Below are positions 1 through 7,086 of a DNA stretch of 14,208 nucleotides, one piece after another. The DNA comes from an uncultured bacterium (GTDB taxonomy: Bacteria; Patescibacteriota; Gracilibacteria; Absconditabacterales; Absconditicoccaceae), in assembly GCA_937906635.1 (NCBI GenBank), contig CALCYP010000069.1, positions 1-14,208 of the forward strand, given 5' to 3'. The number at the start of each line of letters is the position of its first letter. Position 1 is the first letter of the stretch. The notes below the pieces were generated by a model, which worked only from the letters and a program-made list of their open reading frames with translations, ran no database searches and was not told where the DNA came from. Made by a program: the position numbers and the translations under genes.

Positions 1-1335
1 TTTGTCGATTTCAGCGATTCTATCTTCGTTCTTCTTTTTATTTTCAATTGAAAGCGCTTGTTTTTCAATTTCTAATTGAGAGATTTTTTTCTCCAATTTT
101 ACGATATTTTCTGGGACGCTAGTCATTCACATTTTGGTACTAGCTGCAGCTTCATCGAGCAAATCAATAGCCTTGTCAGGCAATCTACGATCTGGGATAT
201 ATCTCATAGAAAGGTCAACACATGCTACGATAGCATCATCAGAAATTTTCACTCCGTGGTGAGTTTCGTATGTTTTTTTGATTCATCTCAAAATTGCTAA
301 TGAATCCTCTTTGTCTGGCTCGTTTACCATTACTGGCTGAAATCTCCTTTCCAATGCTGCATCTTTTTCAATATATTTACGATATTCATTTATCGTTGTT
401 GCTCAAATCACTCTGATTTGTCATCTTGCAAGTGCTGGTTTTAGCATATTTCACATATCCATGGATCATTCAGCTTTTCATGCTCAGACGACATTGTGTA
501 ATTCATCGATAAAAAGGATAATTTCTCAATCTGATTTTTCAACTTCTTTGAGAATAGCTTTTAGCCTTTCTTCAAAATCTCATCTGTACTTGCTTCAAGC
601 CATCAGACTTCACATATCAAGTTCAATAATTCTCTTGTTTTTCAAAATATCTGGCACTTCTGATTTAATGATTTGCTGTGCAAGTAACTCAATTATTGCA
701 GTCTTTCAGACTCATGGATCTCAAATCAAAACAGGATTGTTTTTGGTCCTACGAGATAGAATTTGGACAACTCTCCTAGTCTCCTCATCTCTTCAAATTA
801 CTGGATCAAGCTTTCATTCTTGGGCCAATTTTGTGATATCTTTTCAGTATTTTTCCAAAGCATCCATTGTGTTTTCTGGATCTTGTGATTGTATTGTTTC
901 TCAGTTTCTCATTTCTAAAATTGTGTTAAAAAGTAAATCATAAGTAATATTTTCTCATGCTAAAATTTCTTGAATTCTGTTTTTTCACTTCATGATAGCG
1001 AGAAGCAAATGCTCAGTAGTCAGGTAGGAATCTTTCATCTCAGTCATAATTTTCTCTGCATCAATGAGCGTCCTATTTAGTTCAGATGAAATTCAAATCT
1101 GGTATTCTCACTGAACTTTTGGCAATTTTCAAATCTCATTGAGTGTATAGGTTTTGATTTTGTGTTCATCTTTTTGCAATTTTCTCAAAATAACAGAGAC
1201 AAATCAATCTGACTGCTCTATCATTGCAAGGAACAAATGTGGTAGGTCAATCTGACTATTTTTTTGACTTACTGCATATTCATTGGCATATTGTATAGCT
1301 TCTCAAGCTTTCTGTGTGTATTTTTCAAAATTCAT
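1..1335 (-). CDS. clpB: ATP-dependent disaggregase ClpB (N-terminal 445 residues, partial at left edge)
   Basis: ClpB is a hexameric AAA+ disaggregase that works with DnaK to extract proteins from aggregates in the cytoplasm. Reading UGA as Gly gives 445 uninterrupted codons. They comprise a Clp N-domain with two repeats (about residues 1-145), Walker A GDPGVGKT (205-212), Walker B ILFIDE (273-278), the ALERRFQPV segment (327-335) and the start of a charged coiled coil (about 408-445). The coiled coil is the ClpB middle domain and argues for ClpB over ClpA or ClpC. The second AAA domain lies beyond the left edge. Nearly every Gly is UGA; the one GGN I noted is a GGA at residue 361. The start is the first ATG after the CIRCE-like operator, with no Shine-Dalgarno motif. 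Family assignment is secure; disaggregase activity is inferred. Confidence 0.95.
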
Positions 1336-1343
1336 TTTAATTT

Positions 1344-1370
1344 GTAGCACCTAAATAAAACTGGTGCTAT
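1344..1370 (-). promoter_or_regulatory. CIRCE-like operator (HrcA binding site) of clpB
   Basis: The geometry is an exact 9-9-9 inverted repeat, GTAGCACCT, nine bases, then TGGTGCTAT. The CIRCE consensus is TTAGCACTC-N9-GAGTGCTAA. The conserved cores TAGCAC and GTGCTA are intact on both sides, and only the outer and inner bases differ. It ends 8 bp upstream of the clpB start codon, where HrcA represses chaperone genes in many bacteria. No hrcA gene lies in the window, so the regulator is inferred. Confidence 0.72.
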
Positions 1371-1396
1371 GTTAATCAAAAATTTTTATTTTGCAA
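1369..1396 (-). promoter_or_regulatory. Candidate sigma-70-type promoter of clpB
   Basis: On the minus strand, TTGCAA (-35, 1396-1391) is separated by 16 bp from TAACAT (-10, 1374-1369). The -10 abuts the CIRCE-like dyad, so a bound repressor would block initiation. Each box matches only part of the consensus and the region is A+T-rich, so support comes mainly from the placement. Confidence 0.4.
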
Positions 1397-1503
1397 GAGA
1401 TTTTTTAGTAAAGGAAAGACCCTGCTGGATTGCAGTGCTGATTCGGATTTAATCTTGTTAATCTCTGATATTCGGAAAGTTACTTATTTGGAAGATAAAT
1501 AAA
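1397..1503. other. Intergenic stretch with no recognised gene
   Basis: This lies between the clpB promoter and the stop codon of a doubtful small ORF. It is less A+T-rich than the surrounding spacers. I see no convincing ORF in either direction, no tRNA-like fold and no clear terminator. A small RNA is possible but not supported. Confidence 0.3.
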
Positions 1504-1674
1504 TTATTTCAAAACATCATTTAATTTGTATTGAATTTGTGATAAAACATCTCTCTGCTCGTTATCAAAATAATAAATAGCATCTCGGCTCAAAATTCCG
1601 TGTGGTCAGATTGGTTTCAAATTTCAGCTATTAGTGTCATCATAGTATATAAGTATATTCTTAAAAAAAATCAA
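1504..1674 (-). CDS. Small hypothetical protein, 56 aa, TTG start or truncated remnant
   Basis: Read with UGA as Gly, this minus-strand frame gives a natural-looking peptide that includes IYYDDTNSGNLKPIGPHG, a middle RDAIYYFDNEQRD and the C-terminus YKLNDVLK before TAA. The composition is balanced and acidic/polar, unlike random A+T-rich sequence. No ATG lies in this frame; TTG at 1674 is the best initiator, and a TAA closes the frame just upstream. It may be the 3' end of a degraded gene. I do not recognise a family. It lies between the divergent clpB and phosphatase genes and overlaps neither. Confidence 0.33.
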
Positions 1675-1701
1675 TAAAAAATTTATTATGAAGGAAAATT
1701 A

Positions 1702-1729
1702 TTGAAAATCAAAAGATTTTTAATATCAT
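1702..1729 (+). promoter_or_regulatory. Candidate promoter of the HAD phosphatase gene
   Basis: TTGAAA (-35, 1702-1707) and TATCAT (-10, 1724-1729) are 16 bp apart and each matches five of six consensus positions. This predicts a 5' leader of roughly 30 nt before the ATG at 1769. Confidence 0.45.
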
Positions 1730-1768
1730 AATTTTGGTGTAGTGAATTTTTATTTTTCAATTTTTCAG

Positions 1769-2551
1769 ATGAAAAAGAAAAAAATTATTTGTTTTGATTT
1801 GGATGGGACACTTGCTCCGAGCAAGCAGAGATTAGATGATGAGATGGCAGAATTAATTAATCAATTATTGTGAAAATATCATGTATCAGTCATCACATGA
1901 GGATGAGAAGATCGTTTTCATAAGCAGATTTTTGATTATATTACAGATAATGAAGATTTGTTGAGTAGATTTATTCCATGTCCAACATGTGGTACTAAGA
2001 TGTACAAATACGAAGATTGAAAGTGGAATAAATTATATAGTCTAGATTTTTCTGATGAAGAAAAGAAATCTATATTGGAAAGTATGGATGAAGTATTGGA
2101 TTTATTGAATTTAAGACCAGAAAAAACCTGGTGAGAACTGGTAGAAGACAGATGATCTCAAATCACATTTTCGGCACTGGGACAAGAAGCACCATTGGAA
2201 GCTAAAATAGTTCGAGATCCGGATTTTGAGAAGAGAAAAGTGATTCAAGCAGAATTAGAAAAGAGAATTCCACAATTTTCTATCAACAGCTGATGATCGA
2301 CTTCAATTGATATCACGATGAAATGAGTAGATAAAGCATTTTGAGTACAAAAATTGATAGAATATTTCCCATTTGAATTGGACGATGTTCTGTTTATCTG
2401 AGATGCTGTTTTCCCTGGATGAAATGACTACCCTCCTTTTACTATCGGAGTCAATTCAATCAAAACAGAAGGTGTAGAACATACGAAAGAGATTATTAAG
2501 AGATTGATTGAAGATGAAGACATGGACGGTGAGTGGTTGTATGGGGAATAA
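1769..2551 (+). CDS. HAD-superfamily (IIB) phosphatase, phosphomannomutase-like
   Basis: This 260-residue HAD hydrolase starts with the DxDGT nucleophile motif (D10, D12). It has GVDKAFGV with the conserved Lys (K189), and GDAVFPGGND (211-220) carries the metal-binding aspartates. The middle part (GALGQ-like segment, SINSGGSTSIDI near 171-181) resembles the cap of eukaryote-type phosphomannomutases, which interconvert mannose-6-P and mannose-1-P for GDP-sugar synthesis. A CPTC pair (71-74) in the cap is unusual for that family. The broader alternative is a sugar- or sucrose-phosphatase-type HAD-IIB enzyme. It is preceded by its own promoter and runs convergently with fic. UGA encodes about 12 of 21 glycines. 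The HAD assignment is firm; the substrate is inferred. Confidence 0.82.
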
Positions 2552-2604
2552 TGATTATGTATATAAAATTACTGATATAATAAGTATAAACAAAGTCATA
2601 CTGC

Positions 2605-2640
2605 ATATTATAATATATTTATCATGTAATATAATATTTT
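2605..2640 (+). terminator. Weak A+T-only hairpin between convergent genes
   Basis: ATATTATA (2605-2612) and TATAATAT (2630-2637) form an 8-bp inverted repeat with a 17-nt loop, followed by a short T run. It lies between the convergent phosphatase and fic genes, where a bidirectional terminator is expected. The stem has no G:C pair, so it may be a by-product of composition. Confidence 0.28.
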
Positions 2641-2656
2641 CTTAAGAAATTATTTA

Positions 2657-3697
2657 TTAGCAAAAGAAGTTGTTTACCGCATCTTCAACCTGTGTAATAT
2701 ATAATTTCTTAAAATAACTAATATTATTTTGTTCATAAAAAAGAATTGTAGCTTTCATATATTCAACATTATCTATTACCCTATATGATAATGGAATTGA
2801 ATTGTTTGCTAGTAAAATAGCATTTGAGAGAGTTCTTGCTGTTCTTTTGTTTCCATCTTCAAATGGTTGTATATAAGAAGTTAATAAAAGAGCTAAAAAG
2901 GACTTTTCAAAAAATGATTTTTTGTTGTTTAATAGTTTTATAAAATCTTGCATTGCTTCTTCGATCTGAAATTCATTATCTAAAGGTTTATATTTTGTTC
3001 AAGCGATTCTTACAGGATTTTTCCTAATATTTTTCGTTATTCATATTTTTTTTGTAAGAACTGAATGAATATATTCAATATTTTGAAGTGACAAAGTTAT
3101 GAAACTATCTTTATTTTGGATTATTTCATTAAATGCATCTTTGTGATTAAGAATCATTTGTGTCTCTTCTGGGGTTTTTGCTAAATCTTTTATGTTGTTT
3201 TTTAATAATGCTTCTGTGCTAAGAAGCGAATAAGTATTTCATTCAATAGAAGATGATTTCCATGAAAACTCAATCATTATCCTTTCGTATTCCTTATTTA
3301 TCAAAGTTTGACTGTCGTATTTTGAAATGTTTTCGATAAATTTTGCGTGTAATTGTGTTAAATATTCTTGTTCTTGCTCTGAAAAAAGCTTATTTTTTAA
3401 TAACTCAAATACTCAAAAATTAAAAGATTCTATGATATCTCTTTGTAGATACTCTATTGAAAAATACTGGTCGACATTGTATTCTCTATTTAATTTATAA
3501 TATATACTTATAGTATAAAATGTATTTTTTCAATCATTATTTTTTGAAATTAAATTTTTTTCTATTAATTCATTCAAATCTCTTATTAATGTCCTTTTTT
3601 TAAAGATATTAGATTTTTCAAAAAAATCTTTTAGTTGTAACCTATTTTCAGATTCTATCAAATCAAAGATTACTTTCTGTCTTTCTTCTTTTTTCAT
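2657..3697 (-). CDS. fic: Fic-domain protein with N-terminal winged helix; catalytic His replaced by Gln
   Basis: Fic enzymes transfer AMP or other nucleotide moieties onto target hydroxyls. This 346-residue protein has an N-terminal winged-helix-like region (about 1-65, with KKRTLIRDLNELIEKNLI). It also has an inhibitory-helix motif S-x-x-x-E-G (148-153, in SSSIEGN) of the [S/T]xxxE[G/N] type and a Fic core QPFEDGNKRTAR (277-288). In active Fic proteins the core begins with His, the general base. Here codon CAA gives Gln, while F279, D281, G282, N283, K284 and R285 are kept. Catalysis by the usual mechanism is therefore doubtful. The Gly of the SIEGN motif is UGA. The start is the first in-frame ATG; repeated TTGGTGACA sequences lie upstream, suggesting autoregulation through the winged helix. 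Confidence 0.9.
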
Positions 3698-3706
3698 TTT
3701 TTATAG

Positions 3707-3730
3707 AACAACTATTAAACAGTAATTGTT
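3707..3730. promoter_or_regulatory. Imperfect palindrome upstream of fic
   Basis: AACAACTATT (3707-3716) and AGTAATTGTT (3721-3730) form an inverted repeat matching at 8 of 10 positions around a 4-bp centre. It begins 10 bp upstream of the fic start. A dimeric regulator could bind here, possibly the Fic winged helix itself. Confidence 0.3.
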
Positions 3731-3739
3731 ATAAAAATA

Positions 3740-3770
3740 TTGGTGACAAAAACAAGATTTTTTGGTGACA
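3740..3770. repeat. Direct-repeat pair 1: TTGGTGACA twice, 22 bp apart
   Basis: Two exact copies of TTGGTGACA (3740-3748, 3762-3770) lie start-to-start 22 bp apart, about two helical turns. The 13-bp spacer contains AAGATT, as does the spacer of the second pair. On the minus strand the first copy contains TTGTCA, a possible -35 box for fic. Confidence 0.75.
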
Positions 3771-3829
3771 TTTTTTATCAACAAATTTATATTTTTTATT
3801 AGAAACCATAATGTATACATAATAAAATT

Positions 3830-3860
3830 TTGGTGACAAATTCTAAGATTATTGGTGACA
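3830..3860. repeat. Direct-repeat pair 2: TTGGTGACA twice, 22 bp apart
   Basis: This second 31-bp unit has the architecture of the first: TTGGTGACA at 3830-3838 and 3852-3860, with a 13-bp spacer containing AAGATT. It starts exactly 90 bp after the first unit. The region between the pairs does not contain the motif. Confidence 0.75.
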
Positions 3861-3882
3861 GATTTTTTTTAAATTTTACCAT

Positions 3883-3994
3883 AATTTCATATTGCAATTC
3901 ATCCAAATCTCTGCATAAGGATTTGGTAAAATCATTATACAGACCGAATCTCGATAACTAAGAACTAAAGATTTTGTCTGTCTTTAGTTTTTTT
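3883..3994 (+). ncRNA. Leader element, copy 1 (competing hairpins plus terminator)
   Basis: This 112-nt element closely matches 8959-9069. Arms CTGCATAAGGAT (3911-3922) and ATCATTATACAG (3931-3942) form an imperfect first hairpin. ACAGACCGAATC (3939-3950) can pair with GATTTTGTCTGT (3970-3981). AACTAAAGA (3963-3971) and TCTTTAGTT (3981-3989) form a terminator stem ending in a T run. The second pairing overlaps the first hairpin and the terminator, as in attenuators. TTGCAA (3892-3897) lies 16 bp before CATAAG, so a promoter-operator reading is also possible. It is followed at once by an fcl 3' remnant. Confidence 0.55.
3963..3994 (+). terminator. Rho-independent terminator of leader copy 1
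   Basis: There is a 9-bp perfect stem, AACTAAAGA (3963-3971) with TCTTTAGTT (3981-3989). The 9-nt loop is followed by an uninterrupted T tract to 3994. Confidence 0.7.
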
Positions 3995-4011
3995 GTATTT
4001 TAAATGAAAAA

Positions 4012-4179
4012 ATAATATGATATGAATGAAAAATTGAACGAGATACAAGTAAACCAAATTGAACTCCAAAAAAATTATTAGATGTAAGTAAGCTAAGTGA
4101 GTTATGATGGAGATATCAGATTAGTTTAGATGAGGGGATTAGGAGTGTGTATGAATGGCTTTTTGGAAAACTAAAAATA
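4012..4179 (+). pseudogene. fcl: GDP-L-fucose synthase 3'-end remnant, copy 1
   Basis: With UGA as Gly the frame reads GYEGKIERDTSKPNGTP, then KKLLDVSKLSELGW, then ISLDEGIRSVYEWL. This is the characteristic C-terminus of GDP-L-fucose synthase (GDP-4-keto-6-deoxy-mannose epimerase-reductase). Only about 55 of the usual 310 or so residues are present; the NAD(P)-binding and catalytic parts are missing. It sits directly behind leader copy 1 and has no stop of its own. The frame runs on into antisense of the abiEii 3' end. It is a non-functional fragment, similar to the tails at 5808 and 7087. Confidence 0.8.
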
Positions 4180-4184
4180 GAATT

Positions 4185-4994
4185 TTATCGCTTTTCAATT
4201 TGTTCTATTATGTATGATTTTCAGTTAGTCTTTATAAATTCTAAAGCCGAGTTGTTTTCTAAAAATCAAATAAGATCAGAATATACAAGATTAAAATCTA
4301 CAGAATTAACAACTTTAATTAATTTGTTTTTTAAATCTTCCATTGATTCTATACCTTGAATACAGTCAATATTTGGTTTTATTCCTTTCTGTAAATATCG
4401 AAACAAATCATAAAAATCTCTTCATTTTATATAAAGAACTCCATTAGGAGTCTGTTTTTCTCGTTTTCTATATAACACAGCATTTAATTTTGTGGAAAAT
4501 AAGGTGGGTGGTTCTAAACTTTTAATAAACATACTTTTTTCTTTGTAATTTATTGGGTAAATCTGTGTTTTAAAATTTTTGCAAAATGAAAAATGATCAG
4601 ATACTTCAATTTTTAGATATAGGTCATCAGAATTTTGATATTTAATTCATAATTCTTTTAATAAATTTCTAAATTTTAAGGTAATTCTAAACTTTTGAAT
4701 TTTTGTATCAATTTTTAATCAAATTCAGTTAAAATACTCCATTAAATCATTTGCAAGTTTTTGGTATTCAAATTCTCATGGTTTTACAAAATCCAAATCT
4801 TCTGAAAGTCTATTTAATCACAGTAAAAATCTCATTGCTGTTCATCAGTAAAATAGCAAATCACTATAATCTTTATTTGAATAAAGATAGCTAAGGACTT
4901 CTGCCTGAATATTTTCTTTTAAATATCACATTTGTATTGCAATAGATTTTGAAGAATATTCAATAAGTGTAGCTTTTAATGTTTCTAAAATCAT
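4185..4994 (-). CDS. abiEii: AbiEii-family nucleotidyltransferase toxin (type IV toxin-antitoxin)
   Basis: AbiEii toxins are nucleotidyltransferases that arrest growth, in known systems as part of phage abortive infection. The 269-residue product has the family signature: GGTAMR (50-55, both Gly as UGA), then LSEDLDFV (63-70) with the metal-binding aspartates. A later LYLKIEVSD segment and RKREKQTPNGVLYIKGRDFYD include the conserved Arg/Lys-rich and RDxYD motifs. Length is close to the family norm. Its start lies inside the last codons of abiEi (10-nt overlap), so translation is probably coupled. Its stop abuts an fcl remnant read in the opposite direction. All the motifs depend on UGA-Gly decoding, so a standard-code host could not express it. 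Confidence 0.92.
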
Positions 4995-5602
4995 GAAAGT
5001 TGTTTTAAATATTTAAAACATTTTGTAATTTTTGTTTTATTGTATTTATTTACGAATTTTTCTAAGAGATTAAAATCCAACAATTCTAGATTTAACCTTA
5101 ATTCTCTAAAATAATCTAATGAGTAAAAAATATCTTTTTTTAACCATAATCGATCTAATAGAGCTTTTTCTGGTAATGCACGATAATAAATAAATCAATA
5201 ATCCTCTACTCTTTCATATCACCAAAAAAGGCCTTTGCTGATATTTTGATATATAAAATTTCAAAAATCGTTTTTAATATTTGTTGTTTTTTTTGTTGTC
5301 ACAAGTGTCATTGTAAATGCTGATTCCGTTGATATATTATTGATTGATAATATATATGGTCCAGAGATATAGCAAGAATTATTTATCACATTTGTTGCAA
5401 GAAAACATATATATTCATTTCTCTTTCATAATTTATCTATATAATCAACTCTTTCTTTTGAGGTATAAATTCATTGTTTAATACGAAAAATAAGATGTTT
5501 TTCCTTATATCTTTGTATATAAACATTAACATTTTTTTTGTTTATGAATTTTGAAAAATCAAAATTCGTAAAATAATTTACATTGTTTAAATTTTTTTCC
5601 AT
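4985..5602 (-). CDS. abiEi: AbiEi-family antitoxin / transcriptional regulator
   Basis: This is the first gene of a two-gene operon with abiEii. The 205-residue product shows family features: FRIKQGIYTS (about 39-48), equivalent to the end of the DNA-binding domain; YISGPYILS; a Thr-rich strand MTLVTTKK; a GLFWGYE segment; and LPEKALLDRLW, the usual PEKALLD motif. In AbiE systems this protein represses its own promoter and keeps the toxin in check without binding it. The N-terminal winged helix is short here (about 45 residues), so DNA binding may be reduced or the start may lie elsewhere. No Shine-Dalgarno precedes the ATG. UGA encodes most glycines, including those of KQGIY, FWGYE and the last Gly before TAG. 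Confidence 0.85.
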
Positions 5603-5639
5603 ATTTATGTTTTATTTCTGTAAATACACATTATTTGTA

Positions 5640-5667
5640 TATTTAGTGAAATAAAATGACATTGCAA
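5640..5667 (-). promoter_or_regulatory. Candidate promoter of abiEi-abiEii
   Basis: On the minus strand, TTGCAA (5667-5662) is 16 bp from TAAATA (5645-5640). This is the same -35 hexamer and spacing as the proposed clpB and leader promoters. It would give a 5' leader of about 30 nt before the abiEi ATG at 5602. Confidence 0.33.
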
Positions 5668-5704
5668 GAAGAAATTTAAATTATTATTTCTCTCTTTTTT
5701 CTAT

Positions 5705-5782
5705 TTGACAAAATTATTCATATCCTTACACTGAAGCTGTATAAATCATTATACAGATCAAATCGAACTAAAAGTTTTTTTT
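5705..5782 (+). ncRNA. Eroded leader element, copy 2
   Basis: A perfect consensus -35, TTGACA (5705-5710), lies 16 bp from TACACT (5727-5732). An 8-bp perfect hairpin follows, CTGTATAA (5737-5744) with TTATACAG (5749-5756). Then comes AACTAAAAGTT (5766-5776) running into eight T residues. The stretch AAATCATTATACAGA is identical in all three leader copies. The second pairing partner and most of the terminator stem are lost. Like copy 1, it is followed immediately by an fcl tail. Confidence 0.45.
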
Positions 5783-5807
5783 GGAATAAAGTATACTGCA
5801 AAAAGCA

Positions 5808-5936
5808 AGCAAACCGGATTGAACTCCAAAGAAGTTGTTAAATTTAAGTAAGTTAAATGAATTATGATGGAGGTATCAGATTAGTTTAGATGAATGAATT
5901 AAAAATATTTATGAATGGTTTTTGAAGAATAAATAA
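5808..5936 (+). pseudogene. fcl: GDP-L-fucose synthase 3'-end remnant, copy 2
   Basis: With UGA as Gly it reads SKPDGTPKKLLNLSKLNELG followed by WRYQISLDEGIKNIYEWFLK and a TAA stop, so this copy keeps the authentic gene end. About 42 codons remain. Upstream the frame is closed by TAA at 5787, and the preceding bases look frame-shifted relative to copy 1. It lies between the abiE promoter region and the parA-like gene, just behind leader copy 2. Confidence 0.8.
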
Positions 5937-6027
5937 TATTTTTATCATCAAATATACTTGACTAAATATTTTGATTAATTACATATAGATGTGTTGAGTT
6001 TGTTAATTTATTTGTGAATCTCTTAAT
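5937..6027 (+). promoter_or_regulatory. Spacer and possible promoter of the ParA-type ATPase
   Basis: This A+T-rich spacer contains TTGACT (5958-5963), with only a poorly matched -10 candidate near 5980-5989 (TACATA or TATAGA). No Shine-Dalgarno is visible before the ATG at 6028. I see no conserved parS-like inverted repeat. Confidence 0.25.
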
Positions 6028-7035
6028 ATGAAATTTACAAGAACAAAAAAATTAGTATTTTTCAATAATAAATGATGAGTATGAAAAACAACTATTGCAT
6101 ATAATACAGCAGTAAAATTTGCTGAAAAATGATACAATACGGTGTTGGTTGATTTAGATACACAGTGCAATCTTTCTAGATTAGCTCTTTGAGAAGCTTT
6201 TGAACAGTCACTATTCAGTGGATTTGATAACAATATTTATGGAGTTTTGAGATGAATAATTGAATGAGGCTGAGACATCAATCTAAATATAAAACCTATT
6301 CAGATTTCTAATTCTCTTTCTATTATTCCATGAAGTTTAAAATTATCAAGATATGAAAATTTGCTAATCACGGCTTATAATCAAGCAGCCGCCTGAGAAC
6401 AGATCTGATATTTCCAAACAAGTGCAATTAATAGATATTTGTCGAGGTTATGATTGGATGAAGAGATTGATTTATTTATCATAGATTGTTCACCGAATCT
6501 CTGACTTTTAAATAGAATTATCTTGCTCTGAAGTGATTATTTCGTTGTTCCTTTGATGCCTGATGCTTTTTCTCTTCAAGGAGTTGAAAATCTCTGAATC
6601 ACATTAGAAGAATGGAAAAAAAACTGGAAAAATACAGGTAAAGCATTAGCCAATACGATTCCAAATGAACAGGTATTAAATGGAGAATGATTATTTATCT
6701 GATACATTATTAATTCATATAATCAATATGCTGAAAGACCTATAAAATCACACAACGAATGGATGGAGAGAATCACTAAATCAATAAAAGAATATATATC
6801 GGAAAGGCATTGTAAAAACTGATTAGTAGAAAAATCTTGGCATGAATCACTAATGGACATAAAAGACTACGGAGAATTGACCTCTGATAGCCATAGGACG
6901 AATAAAGCGATATTTAATCTTATTCCATGAGAAGATTTTAAAGCAATACAGTGAACATTGGATAATCGAGAAACTTCTAAAGATCAATTTGAATGACTAT
7001 CTGATAATATAATAGAAATTTTGGAAAAATATTAA
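6028..7035 (+). CDS. ParA/MinD-type P-loop ATPase, orphan
   Basis: The 335-residue protein has the deviant Walker A KGGVGKTT (15-22, with Gly encoded by UGA UGA and UGA), including the signature first lysine. It also has VLVDLDTQCNLSRL (switch I-like) and LFIIDCSPNLG (Walker B/switch II). ParA proteins form ATP-dependent dimers that bind DNA or membranes and position plasmids, chromosomes or protein complexes. The C-terminal third (GLFIGYIINSYNQY onward, with conserved Trp/Glu-rich helices) resembles larger ParA/Soj proteins of mobile elements. No parB-like gene follows. It stands alone between two fcl tails, suggesting a plasmid or island maintenance gene left by integration. About 25 glycines are UGA. 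Confidence 0.88.
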
Positions 7036-7086
7036 AAGACTATCGGAAAAAATAAATTGGTATAGTAATTACAATTTCTCATCCAT

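Noticed and set aside
461..943. Plus-strand 160-codon open frame, and a shorter one at 76-300
   Set aside because: Both are antisense to clpB, which has full motifs on the other strand; their translations are Ser/Phe-rich shadows.
3740..3860. TTGGTGACA array as a CRISPR
   Set aside because: The repeats are only 9 bp, spacers are unequal and partly similar, and no cas gene is present.
3883..3994. Leader element as a tRNA or insertion-sequence end
   Set aside because: There is no cloverleaf or anticodon arm, no transposase and no target duplications; a terminator-bearing leader fits better.
4147..4359. Plus-strand 70-codon open frame
   Set aside because: Its first residues are the end of fcl tail 1; the rest is antisense to abiEii. 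It is not an independent gene.
5995..6233. Minus-strand open frame inside the ParA gene
   Set aside because: It is antisense to the KGGVGKTT-coding region and has no protein-like motif.
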